Shown here piece by piece: positions 23,947-32,980 of a stretch of 64,000 nucleotides of DNA; the first letter of the stretch is position 1; each line of letters starts with the position of its first letter. A program made the translations under genes and the position numbers. The notes under the pieces were generated by a model. That model did no database searches. It was not told the origin of the DNA and saw only the letters and a program-made list of their open reading frames with translations. The stretch comes from DASTBU01 sp035711845 (GTDB lineage Bacteria > Acidobacteriota > Vicinamibacteria > Vicinamibacterales > 2-12-FULL-66-21). The stretch lies in NCBI GenBank assembly GCA_035711845.1, contig DASTBU010000059.1, positions 1 through 64,000 of the forward strand, read 5' to 3'.

Positions 23947-25482
23947 TTACTCCCACTCGATCGTTGACGGCGGCTTCGAGCTGATGTCGTAGACCACGCG
24001 GTTGATGCCTTTGACCTCGTTGACGATTCGGGACGAGATCGATGCGAGCAGCTCGTGCGGCAGCCGCGCCCAGTCGGCCGTCATTCCGTCCCGGCTCTCG
24101 ACCGCTCGCACCGCGATTGTGTACTCGTAGGTCCGCGCATCGCCCATCACGCCGACGCTCTGCACCGGCAGCAACACCGCGAAGGACTGCCACAGCCGCC
24201 GATACCAGTCCGCCTTCTTCACCTCTTCCGCCACGATGTGGTCGGCGCGCCGGACCAGGTTCAACCGCGATTCGGTCACCTCGCCGAGAATGCGCACGGC
24301 CAGCCCGGGACCGGGGAACGGCTGCCGCCAGATGAACGCGTCGTCGAGGCCGAGCTCCTTGCCGAGCACGCGCACCTCGTCCTTGAACAGCTGCCGCAAC
24401 GGCTCGACGAGCGTGAACCGCATCCGCTCGGGGAGCCCGCCCACGTTGTGGTGGCTCTTGATCACGTGTGACGGGCCGACCACCGAGACGCTTTCGATCA
24501 CATCCGGATAGAGCGTCCCCTGCGCGAGGAAATCGAACTGCCCCAGCTTGCGCGCCTCCGTCTCGAAGACGTCGATGAAGGTCGCGCCGATGATCTTACG
24601 CTTCTGCTCCGGGTCGGAGATCCCCCCGAGGCGATCCAGAAAAAGGCGCGCGGCGTCCACGAAGACGAGCGGCAGGCTCAGGCGCTCGAACCGACGCCGG
24701 ATCTGTGCCGCTTCGTCCATCCGCAGCACGCCGTTGTCCACGAAAATGCACGTCAGGCGATCGCCGATGGCCCGGTGCACCAGCACGGCCGCGACCGTCG
24801 AGTCCACGCCGCCGCTCAGGCCGCAGATGACCCGCCCATCACCCACCTGCTCGCGAACCCGCTCAGTCGCCTCCCGCACGAACGACGACATCGTCCAGTC
24901 GCCCGTGCACCCGCACACGCCGAAGGCGAAATTGCGGAGAAGGTCGAGTCCGCGGTCCGTGTGCGCCACTTCCGGATGGAACAGGAGCGCATAGAGTCCG
25001 CGTTCCGGCGCCGCCATCGCCGCCACCGGCGCGTTCGCGCTCGTGGCTGTGACGGCGAACCCTTCGGGCGCGGACTTGACGAAGTCGCCATGGCTCGCCC
25101 AGACGCGCAGCTCGGCCGGGATCGTCTGGAACAGCGGCGCTTCGGGCTGGATCGCAATCGTGGCCAGCCCGAACTCCCGGTGCTGCGCCGGCGCCACTTT
25201 GCCGCCCAGGAGGTCCGTCATCAGCTGCATCCCGTAGCAGATGCCCAGCACCGGCACCCCTGCTTCGACGACGGCCGGATCGCAGCGCGGCGCACCGGAC
25301 TCGAGGACGCTCGTGGGTCCTCCTGAAAGAATGATTCCAACCGGCTTGCGCCGCTGTATTTCGGCGAGCGGCGTGTCGAACGGCAGGATCTCGGAGTACA
25401 CCGACAACTCGCGGAGACGCCGGGCGATCAACTGCGTGAACTGGGAGCCGAAATCGAGGACGACGATGGTTTGATGAGTCAC
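23947..25482 (-). CDS. guaA: GMP synthase (glutamine-hydrolysing)
   Basis: Converts XMP to GMP using glutamine and ATP. It has 511 residues. The class I glutamine amidotransferase domain has the catalytic cysteine in GICYGMQLM and the His-Glu pair in LLFHPEVAHT. The ATP-pyrophosphatase domain has the P-loop GLSGGVDSTVAA. The C-terminal dimerisation domain ends with KPPSTIEWE, the usual GuaA terminus. It is the most upstream gene of the minus-strand run and diverges from the propeller gene at 25599. Confidence 0.97.
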   Translation of the reverse strand: MTHQTIVVLDFGSQFTQLIARRLRELSVYSEILPFDTPLAEIQRRKPVGIILSGGPTSVLESGAPRCDPAVVEAGVPVLGICYGMQLMTDLLGGKVAPAQHREFGLATIAIQPEAPLFQTIPAELRVWASHGDFVKSAPEGFAVTATSANAPVAAMAAPERGLYALLFHPEVAHTDRGLDLLRNFAFGVCGCTGDWTMSSFVREATERVREQVGDGRVICGLSGGVDSTVAAVLVHRAIGDRLTCIFVDNGVLRMDEAAQIRRRFERLSLPLVFVDAARLFLDRLGGISDPEQKRKIIGATFIDVFETEARKLGQFDFLAQGTLYPDVIESVSVVGPSHVIKSHHNVGGLPERMRFTLVEPLRQLFKDEVRVLGKELGLDDAFIWRQPFPGPGLAVRILGEVTESRLNLVRRADHIVAEEVKKADWYRRLWQSFAVLLPVQSVGVMGDARTYEYTIAVRAVESRDGMTADWARLPHELLASISSRIVNEVKGINRVVYDISSKPPSTIEWE

Positions 25483-25587
25483 TGGGGGTGGACGCTATCC
25501 GCTTTCCGCCGTCAGCTATCGGTCCGTGTTCCTCGGGGGCCGCGCCGAGTGACGACTCAGCGGTGAACCTGGCAGCGTGCGTGGCGC

Positions 25588-25594
25588 TATTATA
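25588..25594. promoter_or_regulatory. overlapping back-to-back -10 elements between guaA and the propeller gene
   Basis: The seven bases 25588-25594 read TATTATA. On the plus strand TATTAT (25588-25593) lies six bases before GTG 25599. On the minus strand 25594-25589 reads a perfect TATAAT facing guaA, about 107 bases from its start. If both are used, one AT-rich patch serves both divergent genes and they would compete. Confidence 0.4.
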
Positions 25595-25598
25595 AGTT

Positions 25599-26774
25599 GT
25601 GCATCGCGGTCGCACCACCATATCTTGTAGGTTTTCCGCCCCAACCGTGACGGCTGTGATCGGCGTGGCTTCGGCTGCCATCGCCGCGAGCGCCCCCACC
25701 TCGAATGATGCGGCCGTCTTTCCGACAGCGATCGTCTGGTCGACGGAAATCACTTCGGAACCGGCGGCCCCGCCGCTGGTCCTTGGGGAGCACGTGGTGC
25801 TCGCCTTGCGGTCCGGTCAGGTGCTCGCCAGGAGCGTGACCGACGGCACTTCGGTGTGGAGCGCGAACCTTGCAGCAACGGGCGAACTCGCGGGCGCTGA
25901 CGATCTCGTGCTCGCCCCTGTGGAGGGCGCGGTCCACGCGCTGGATCTGGATACGGGCGAGCCGCGCTGGATGGTGGATGCCGGCCGCATCACGGCACCC
26001 CTTCTCCTTCGCGGCGGCTGGGTGATCGTGGCGGCGGGCGAGCAGGTGACGGCGCTGCGCGCGGCCGATGGCGTGCAGGTGTGGACGCGGAAGGTCGCGC
26101 TCATCGAGCAGCGCCCGTCGATCGACGGCGACACGCTGTACGTGTCCGTCGCCGATGGCCGCGTCGTCGCCCTGGACCTGTCCACCGGAGCCTCCAGATG
26201 GGAAAGCAACGTCGGTGCCAACCCCACGGAGCCATTCGTCTACGGCGATCGGATCTACCTTGGCGCAGACGGCCGCGATTTCGTGTGCCTCAAGACGGCT
26301 ACGGGCAGCGAGGAGTGGCGTTTCCCGATCGGCGCCGCGGTGAAGGGCACGGCCGCCGCCGACGCGGCGCGCGTGTACGCGGTCTCGATGGACAACCTGC
26401 TCCGCGCGTTCCGCCGTTCGAACGGGGCCATCGACTGGAAACAGGACGTGGGCTATCGCCCGTCTGCGGGTCCGATTCTGGTCGGCGCGAGTGTCGCGGT
26501 TCCAGGGCGTACCGCTTCCCTCAAGACGTACGATACGAGCACCCGTAAGGTCGTTGCGCAACTGGCGTTACCCGACCCGGCGGTGGTTGCGCCCGGGGTC
26601 TGGGGCGGATCCGGAGATGCTCCTGTGATTCTGATGGCGGTCGTGAGCGGCGATCCGGGGAAACCGTGGTTGCTGAGTCTCACCGGGCCGCCGCCGCCGT
26701 CGTTGCCCGCTGTGACGCCTCTCACCGGGCTGCCCGGGGTACCTCTCCCCGCGATGAAGCCACCGGGCTTGTGA
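25599..26774 (+). CDS. PQQ-like beta-propeller repeat protein, BamB-like
   Basis: Predicted exported beta-propeller of 391 residues. A hydrophobic N-terminal segment (VTAVIGVASAAIAASA, about 17-32) could be a signal. The rest repeats PQQ/BamB-type blades such as LVLAPVEGAVHALDLDTGEPRWMV, shortened here to VHALDLDTGEPRW, then VALDLSTGASRWESN, VCLKTATGSEEWRF and LRAFRRSNGAIDWKQ. The C-terminus is Pro-rich. The start is uncertain: GTG 25599 has no ribosome site but lies just after a -10-like box; an internal GTG before VTAVIG is possible. Function unknown; it need not belong to the BAM complex. Confidence 0.75.
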   Translation: MHRGRTTISCRFSAPTVTAVIGVASAAIAASAPTSNDAAVFPTAIVWSTEITSEPAAPPLVLGEHVVLALRSGQVLARSVTDGTSVWSANLAATGELAGADDLVLAPVEGAVHALDLDTGEPRWMVDAGRITAPLLLRGGWVIVAAGEQVTALRAADGVQVWTRKVALIEQRPSIDGDTLYVSVADGRVVALDLSTGASRWESNVGANPTEPFVYGDRIYLGADGRDFVCLKTATGSEEWRFPIGAAVKGTAAADAARVYAVSMDNLLRAFRRSNGAIDWKQDVGYRPSAGPILVGASVAVPGRTASLKTYDTSTRKVVAQLALPDPAVVAPGVWGGSGDAPVILMAVVSGDPGKPWLLSLTGPPPPSLPAVTPLTGLPGVPLPAMKPPGL

Positions 26775-27993
26775 TTCCCAGTTCGGCGCGCACCGCGCGC
26801 CCGAGCCGCGCGACGCCTTGCTCGATGCGTTCGGGTGTGGGGGCCGAGAAGGACAGACGAACGATGTTCCGTCCGCTGGCGTTCACGAAGAACGCTTCGC
26901 CCGCCACGTAAATCACGCCCTCCTCGACCGCGCGCGCGAGCATCGCGCCGGCGTCGATCGATTCCGGCAGCGTGGCCCAGATGAAGAAGCCGCCCCGCGG
27001 GGACGGCCAGCTGACCTGCGAACCGAACTCCCGCTCGAGCGCCTTGACCATCACCTCCCGCTTGTGACCGTAGTGCGCCCGAAGCAGCGGTAACTGGCGC
27101 GCGAGCACTCCCCGGCGGCAGGCTTCGTAGACGATCCGCTGATCGAGTCCGCCCGTGCAGAGGTCGGCAGCCTGCTTCGCAGTCTCGAACTTCGCGGCGA
27201 GGGGCTCCGGCGCGTCGATCCAGGAAACTCGAAAGCCTGGCGCGACCGTTTTGGAGAAGCTGCTGAGATAGATGACACGGCCGTTCCCATCGTCGGCCTT
27301 GATTGGCCGGACGTCCGCCTCGGTCGCCGAGTCTTCGAAGTACAGATCACGGTACGGGTCGTCCTCGACGACGAGCATGTTCCTGCGCTCGGCCCATGCG
27401 AGCACCGCACGGCGCTTGTCGAGCCCGATCAGGAGACCCGTGGGGTTCTGGAAGTTCGGCACCACATACAGGAAACGAATCCTGCGGCCTTCCTTCGTGA
27501 GCCGCTGGAACGTGTCGTCGAGCGCGGCGAGATCGATGCCGTCGGCCTCTTGCGGCACCCCGACCATTTCGGCCTGGACGTTCCTGAAGGCGGTGATCGC
27601 GCCGGTATAGGTCGGCAACTCCACGAGCGCGACGTCGCCGGGATCGAGCAGCACCCGGGCAACGAGGTCGAGGCCCTGCTGGGATCCGGTGGTGACCAGC
27701 AGCCGCTCAGGGGTCGTCCGCACGTTTCGCCCGGCCATGATCTCCGCGATCGTTTCGAGGAGCGGTCGGTACCCGCGTGTCGGTCCGTACTGGAGCACGC
27801 TGCCGTCCGCCCCCGAGAGCAGTTCGCGGGCGATCTCCTGGAAGTCGGCCCACGCGAAGATCTGCGGCGCGGGATAGCCCGGCGCGAACGAGATAATGTC
27901 TCTGGCCTGCGCGAGCACGGTGCCCATCTTCCGAATCGCCGACTCCTTCATGTTCTCGGCCGCGCGCGAGAGGAATGCGTCGTAGTTGATCAT
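26722..27993 (-). CDS. PLP-dependent aminotransferase, class I fold
   Basis: A 423-residue fold-type I aminotransferase starting at ATG 27993. The frame is open far upstream, but that part is shadow of the next gene. TTGSQQGLDL, VPNFQNPTGL, VVEDDPYRDLYFE and the lysine loop SSFSKTVAPGFRVSWI (Lys248) match the LysN/2-aminoadipate and MocR-type transaminase group, here without a winged-helix domain. Substrate cannot be read from sequence. It overlaps the membrane-protein stop by ATGA at its start. Its 3' end overlaps the convergent propeller gene by 53 bases. Confidence 0.9.
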   Translation of the reverse strand: MINYDAFLSRAAENMKESAIRKMGTVLAQARDIISFAPGYPAPQIFAWADFQEIARELLSGADGSVLQYGPTRGYRPLLETIAEIMAGRNVRTTPERLLVTTGSQQGLDLVARVLLDPGDVALVELPTYTGAITAFRNVQAEMVGVPQEADGIDLAALDDTFQRLTKEGRRIRFLYVVPNFQNPTGLLIGLDKRRAVLAWAERRNMLVVEDDPYRDLYFEDSATEADVRPIKADDGNGRVIYLSSFSKTVAPGFRVSWIDAPEPLAAKFETAKQAADLCTGGLDQRIVYEACRRGVLARQLPLLRAHYGHKREVMVKALEREFGSQVSWPSPRGGFFIWATLPESIDAGAMLARAVEEGVIYVAGEAFFVNASGRNIVRLSFSAPTPERIEQGVARLGRAVRAELGITSPVASSRGEVPRAAR

Positions 27994-28988
27994 GCGAAAC
28001 GTTGTCCTGGAACGGCGGCCAGCGGGCCGCGCTGATAATGACGATACTGCGTCAGATAGGCCCCGAGGGCGGTCAGGGCCAGATACTGGAACACGAACCC
28101 GCGCAGCAGCCACGCGGCTATCTGCAGCGGCATGACCGCGAGCGCCACGATCGGCACCCACGAGATCAGACCGAGGCCGGCAGTGCCGAGGATCGACGCG
28201 ATCATGGCGAGCAGCACGAGCACGAGCACGACGCCGAAGATCCCCGCGATCTCGCGCAGCCTCGACCGGAAGAAGCGAAACACGCAGCCCACGGCATCCC
28301 GCACGCCGATGTCCTCTACCGCGACGACCATCTGCGTGAGCAGATAGGCGAGGTTCACGAGCGTAATCCAGACGATGAGCGCGCTCGAGGCGACGACGGC
28401 GACGAGGGTCCATCCAAGCAGGATGCCGATGTTGTCGGCGAGCGCGTATCCGCCGATGAGCAACCCCAGATAGCCCGCGGCGGTGCCGGCATACACGAGC
28501 AGCAGGCAGGCGCCGAGCCTCACGAACCGCTTGCCAAAGCGCCGGCAGGCATCCAGGAATGGCTCGATGGCGGTGCGCTCCGGGCGGCGCAGAGACGCCA
28601 ACCTGAAAGGCGCGCGCTCGACGGACCCGGTCCTTGCCTCGGCGTCGGCGAGAAGCGTCACGGTACCGGCCTTGACGATGAACGTCAGCGTGGAGCCGCC
28701 GATCAACACCATCAGAAAGGCCGCGAGGAACGCCACGAGGGCGACAGGGTTCTCGCGCAGGGCTCCGATGACGATGGTAACCAGGGTGCGGAGGTCGCCG
28801 GCCAGAATTCCATCGACCTCCGTGTCGAGCAGGAGCACCACGAGGAAAACGCCCCCGGCGACCGGCACGGCCAGGAGCAGTTTCAGCGTCGACTCGGCGA
28901 CGAACTGCACGGCAACCAGCGGCCAGTTCGCAGCGGCGATGAGCGCCCCGCGCTTCAGCGCAGTCTTGAGTCCAGGACCGTGAGGCAT
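27990..28988 (-). CDS. multi-pass membrane protein of unknown function
   Basis: A 332-residue protein with about six hydrophobic helices, among them LLLAVPVAGGVFLVVLLLD, VALVAFLAAFLMVLIGGS, LLLVYAGTAAGYLGLLIGG, LLGWTLVAVVASSALIVW and IFGVVLVLVLLAMIASIL. I recognise no catalytic motif or family. It is translationally coupled to the aminotransferase that follows (4-base overlap) and starts 20 bases from the divergent kinase gene. A transport or membrane-organising role would be a guess. Confidence 0.75.
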   Translation of the reverse strand: MPHGPGLKTALKRGALIAAANWPLVAVQFVAESTLKLLLAVPVAGGVFLVVLLLDTEVDGILAGDLRTLVTIVIGALRENPVALVAFLAAFLMVLIGGSTLTFIVKAGTVTLLADAEARTGSVERAPFRLASLRRPERTAIEPFLDACRRFGKRFVRLGACLLLVYAGTAAGYLGLLIGGYALADNIGILLGWTLVAVVASSALIVWITLVNLAYLLTQMVVAVEDIGVRDAVGCVFRFFRSRLREIAGIFGVVLVLVLLAMIASILGTAGLGLISWVPIVALAVMPLQIAAWLLRGFVFQYLALTALGAYLTQYRHYQRGPLAAVPGQRFA

Positions 28989-29008
28989 CGAACAGGTCCA
29001 GTTTACCT

Positions 29009-32000
29009 TTGCGGTATCCTGCTTTACGAGTGCATCCTTCCATTGGACCCGACAGGCAGGTGAGTTGGCGGCGGCTTCTCGGGGCCGGGCTGATGGCTGC
29101 GTCGCTCACGGGGCTGCTCGGAGGCGCCTTCGAATGGTGGCGTTTCGGAGCCACCGACGAGGCAGCGTCCGAGCGGGTCGAAGCCTACGTCCGCGGCGAG
29201 TTTCGCGGCGTGACGGCAGCGCTGGCCCGAGTCGCCGGCGATCTTGCGACCGACCCGGCGACCGCACGGGGCCTGGCCGCATCCGCAGACGACGCGAGAC
29301 AACTCTTCGATCTCGTCGAGGCCTCCCGGGTCAGGACCCGCGTCGATCCGGCGCTCGCGGTGACGGTGTACGACACGCGCGGCGAGGCTCGCGCATGGGT
29401 CGGGCGGGCGTCCGATATCCCCGCCGGCTCCGAACGCATCAACGGCCCAGCGGCGTTCTTCCTGGCCCGCTCGTCGGTCGGGTTGCACCTGGTGCACGTC
29501 GAGCCGGTGGTCGGGGCCGATGGCGGCCGGGTCGGAACCGTCGCTGCCGAGCACGTGCTGTCGCTGGGCGGCCCGGCGGCCACGATCGTGCCGACGGACT
29601 ACAAGCTGTCCACGCCGATGGTATCCGTATCGCTGCGTACGCGATGGGAGGGCGCGGGCGACGAGCCGCGGCCGGGCGCCTTCATTCTCCGATCGCCATC
29701 GGGCGACCCGCTGGCCGAGGCCTCGATTTCCCCGGTCGACTTGAGCGCACAACGCCAGCGCGTTCGCGGGCTGATCGTGGCCTCGGTCCTGGTTGCCATC
29801 GGGCTCACACTGTTTCTGCTGATCGGCCCGCTCCTCGACCGGCGGGCCATCGCACAGACCGTCCGGTCCGTCGGACGGCTGACGGGTGGAGCCGCGGCGC
29901 TGCTGGCGGGTGGCAGTCTGATGACCTGGCTCGGCATGGCGACCGCGGTGGGCGGCCCGCCATCCTCCGCAGCAAACCTGATGCTGTCTGGGGCGGCGGC
30001 CGCCGCACTGGCGGCTGTGTTCGCCGGGCCGGTCGCGCGGCTTCCGCCGTCGTTTCGGGGCAGGGCCCGTCCGCTGACAGACGCGCCCGTGCGGTTCGTG
30101 GTCGATCAGGTGCTCGCCGGGTCGATCGTCGCGTTGCTGATCGTCGGGTTCGAGCGCCTTCTCGGCGCAGCGGTGGATCCGGCCACCGTCGATCTCCGGC
30201 ATTTCTCCCTGCATCCGTGGAGTGGCACCCGGCTGCTCCTGCTCGGCGGGATCCTGGCGCTTCAACTCGCGGTCCTCTGGGCTGCGACGTTGATTCTCGT
30301 CGTGTGGGCCGCGCCCTGGCGCCTGACGTCGCGCACGCCCTGGCGTGGCGCGTGGCTCTTCATTCCCTGGGTCCTGCCCGCCGCCGTCGTGGGCCTCCTG
30401 GGCGCGGCGCGTGGCTGGGAGTTTCCGGCGTCGGGTCTCATGGCCTCGGCGGCGGCCTGCGCCGGGGCCGCACTCGTGGGGCATCGTGTGGCGACCTGGT
30501 ATCGCCACGCAACGGTCGCGGCGCGGATCTTCGCGCTCTTCCTGGCTTTCCTTCTGCCGACGCTCCTGCTCTATCCCTCGATCGACTTCTACTCGCGTCG
30601 CGCGACCGAGCGGCTGATCACGACACGGTTTGCCCCGGAGGCCCAGCGCCATCCCGAAACGCTGCAGATGCGGATGACGGAGGCGCGCCAGGAAATCGAC
30701 GCGATTCCGAACCTGTCGGATCTCGTCATCCAGTCGACTGGCGGCCCGGTCACCGCCGACAGCGCGTTCAGGGTCTGGAGCCAGACGGTGCTCGCGAGGG
30801 CGCGGCTCACCTCTTCGATCGAGCTGTACACACGCACGGGCGAATTGGTCAGCCGCTTCGCGTTGAATCTGCCTGAATACACCGGGGCGGCGCAGAAGCC
30901 CCAGGCGAGCACGCCCTGTGACTGGGAGGTGTTCGGCGAAGGCGCGCGGTTCGGGGCCGAAGAGCGGAGCATGCTCCACGCCGAGCGCAACATCTGCGTG
31001 CAGGACGGCACTGACGGTTCGACGATTGCCGGCGCGATCGTCGTGCACGTGGCGCTCGACTACCGGGCCCTGCCGTTCATCACGTCGCAGAGTCCCTACC
31101 TCGAGGTCTTCCGCTCGGCCGAGGCGGCGCTACCCGCCGAGGGCGCGCCGGGCAGCGACGTGGACGTGGCCATCTACGGATGGGGCCTGCGTCCCATGTA
31201 CTCGTCGGCCCGCTCCGCATGGCCAATCACCGACACCCTGTTCAACCAGATCTACGCGTCACGGGATCCGTTCTGGAGCACGATCTCGCGGGGCGATCGG
31301 TTGTGGCGGGTCCACGTCTCGAACGACCGGTGGCGAATCATCGCGATCGGCTACCCGCTGCTCACGCTGTTCGATCGGCTCGTCCACATCGCCGAGCTCA
31401 CGACGCTGGCCGGCGCGGCCTGCCTGGTCGTGCTGATTGGCACGGGCCTCTTCACCCGCGCAAGCCGCGGGCGGCCGCGGGTCGGACGCGCCCTGCTTCG
31501 CGAGATTCGAGCCAGCTTCTATCGCAAGCTGTTCCTCGCCTTCGTCCTCGCATCGGTCATCCCCGTGCTCACGCTGGCTTTCGTCATCCGCGCGTATTTC
31601 GAAGATCTGCTCTGGGACGATGTGCAGGCCGCGGCGATCAGGACGGCCGCCGTTGCGCAACGTGTGATCGAAGGCGCCGACCAGCTGCGCGGCGCCGACG
31701 GCATGGCCGCGGTCAGCGACGATGTGATGATCTGGATCAGTCAGGTCATCGATCAGGATGTGAACATCTTCGAGGGACCGCGGCTCACGGCCACGAGCGA
31801 GCGGGATCTGTTCGCATCCGGGCTGCTCCCGACGCGCACGCCGAGTCAGGTCTACCGGGCGATCACGATCCGGCGGCTTCCGGGCTTCGTGGATCAGGAC
31901 ACGCTGGGCGCGTTCCCCTATATGATCGCGGCGGCGCCGGTGCGTGTTGCGGGCCGCGACGCGATCCTGACGGTTCCGCTCACGACGCGGCAGCGGGAGA

Positions 32001-32941
32001 TCGAGCAGGAGATCGACGAGCTCGATCGCGGCGTGTACCTCGCGTCCCTCTTCTTCGTCCTCCTCGGCGCGGGCATCGGCCTCTGGCTGGCCGAGCGCAT
32101 CGCCGATCCGGTCCGCCGCCTCACACTGGCGACACGCCGGATCGCCGGCGGAGACTTCGACGCGCGGATCGCCGTCCGGTCGGCCGACGAGCTGAAGCGC
32201 CTCGTGGATGCATTCAACAGCATGGCGGCCGAGCTCAAGACACAGCGCGCGCAACTCGAACGCACGCATCGGCTGGAAGCGTGGGCGGAGATGGCGCGGC
32301 AGGTGGCGCACGAGATCAAGAATCCGCTCACGCCGATCCAGCTTTCGGCCGAGCACCTGCGGCGCGTGCACGCGGACCGCGGCGAGCCGATGGGCCCCGT
32401 CCTGGAGAACTGCGTGGCCTCAATCCTGGGACAGGTCCGGCTGCTGCGCCAGATCTCGGGAGAGTTCTCGAGCTTTGCATCCTCGCCAACGGCCAGGCGC
32501 GCCCCTGCCGATGTGCCGGAGCTCATCGCCGAAGTGGTCGATCCGTACCGGACCGGCCTCGCCGGCCGCATCACGATCGAGAACCGCGTGAGCCCGCCTC
32601 TACCGACAGTGCTCGTCGATCGCACGCTCATCACCCGTGCCCTCGCCAACATCGTCGAGAACGCGCTGCACGCGATGCCGGGAAAGGGCTCGCTGACCAT
32701 CGACGCGTCGGCTGCCGAGGGGTTCGTGACCGTGCGGATCCAGGACACCGGGTCGGGAATGGACGAGGATGCCCTTGCGCGCGTGTTCGAGCCGTACTTC
32801 TCGACCAAGACGAGCGGCACCGGCCTCGGCCTGCCCATCGCGCGCCGCAACGTCGAAGCGAGTGGGGGTACGGTGGACGTCGACAGCGCGATCGGCACGG
32901 GCACCGTTGTCATCATGCGATTGCCGATCGCGGACCAGTGA
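29009..32941 (+). CDS. NtrY-like sensor histidine kinase with three sensor modules
   Basis: A 1310-residue membrane kinase. One N-terminal helix and a periplasmic domain (about 45-250) lead to a helix near 253-275 and a cluster of about six to seven helices (290-525). A second extracytoplasmic stretch (530-790) and a helix pair flank a third sensor (about 866-1005). HAMP (about 1030-1080) precedes the HisKA motif AHEIKNPLTPIQLSAEHLRR with phosphorylated His1101, the NtrY signature. The ATPase has NIVENALHAM, DTGSGMDEDALARVFEPYFS and GTGLGLPIARR. No response regulator lies beside it. The start is unsure: TTG 29009, GTG 29030 and GTG 29060 are in frame and none has a good ribosome site. Confidence 0.88.
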   Translation: MRYPALRVHPSIGPDRQVSWRRLLGAGLMAASLTGLLGGAFEWWRFGATDEAASERVEAYVRGEFRGVTAALARVAGDLATDPATARGLAASADDARQLFDLVEASRVRTRVDPALAVTVYDTRGEARAWVGRASDIPAGSERINGPAAFFLARSSVGLHLVHVEPVVGADGGRVGTVAAEHVLSLGGPAATIVPTDYKLSTPMVSVSLRTRWEGAGDEPRPGAFILRSPSGDPLAEASISPVDLSAQRQRVRGLIVASVLVAIGLTLFLLIGPLLDRRAIAQTVRSVGRLTGGAAALLAGGSLMTWLGMATAVGGPPSSAANLMLSGAAAAALAAVFAGPVARLPPSFRGRARPLTDAPVRFVVDQVLAGSIVALLIVGFERLLGAAVDPATVDLRHFSLHPWSGTRLLLLGGILALQLAVLWAATLILVVWAAPWRLTSRTPWRGAWLFIPWVLPAAVVGLLGAARGWEFPASGLMASAAACAGAALVGHRVATWYRHATVAARIFALFLAFLLPTLLLYPSIDFYSRRATERLITTRFAPEAQRHPETLQMRMTEARQEIDAIPNLSDLVIQSTGGPVTADSAFRVWSQTVLARARLTSSIELYTRTGELVSRFALNLPEYTGAAQKPQASTPCDWEVFGEGARFGAEERSMLHAERNICVQDGTDGSTIAGAIVVHVALDYRALPFITSQSPYLEVFRSAEAALPAEGAPGSDVDVAIYGWGLRPMYSSARSAWPITDTLFNQIYASRDPFWSTISRGDRLWRVHVSNDRWRIIAIGYPLLTLFDRLVHIAELTTLAGAACLVVLIGTGLFTRASRGRPRVGRALLREIRASFYRKLFLAFVLASVIPVLTLAFVIRAYFEDLLWDDVQAAAIRTAAVAQRVIEGADQLRGADGMAAVSDDVMIWISQVIDQDVNIFEGPRLTATSERDLFASGLLPTRTPSQVYRAITIRRLPGFVDQDTLGAFPYMIAAAPVRVAGRDAILTVPLTTRQREIEQEIDELDRGVYLASLFFVLLGAGIGLWLAERIADPVRRLTLATRRIAGGDFDARIAVRSADELKRLVDAFNSMAAELKTQRAQLERTHRLEAWAEMARQVAHEIKNPLTPIQLSAEHLRRVHADRGEPMGPVLENCVASILGQVRLLRQISGEFSSFASSPTARRAPADVPELIAEVVDPYRTGLAGRITIENRVSPPLPTVLVDRTLITRALANIVENALHAMPGKGSLTIDASAAEGFVTVRIQDTGSGMDEDALARVFEPYFSTKTSGTGLGLPIARRNVEASGGTVDVDSAIGTGTVVIMRLPIADQ

Positions 32942-32980
32942 CCACCCGCGCGCTCGGCTGCGATCGGCCGTCAACCGGGA

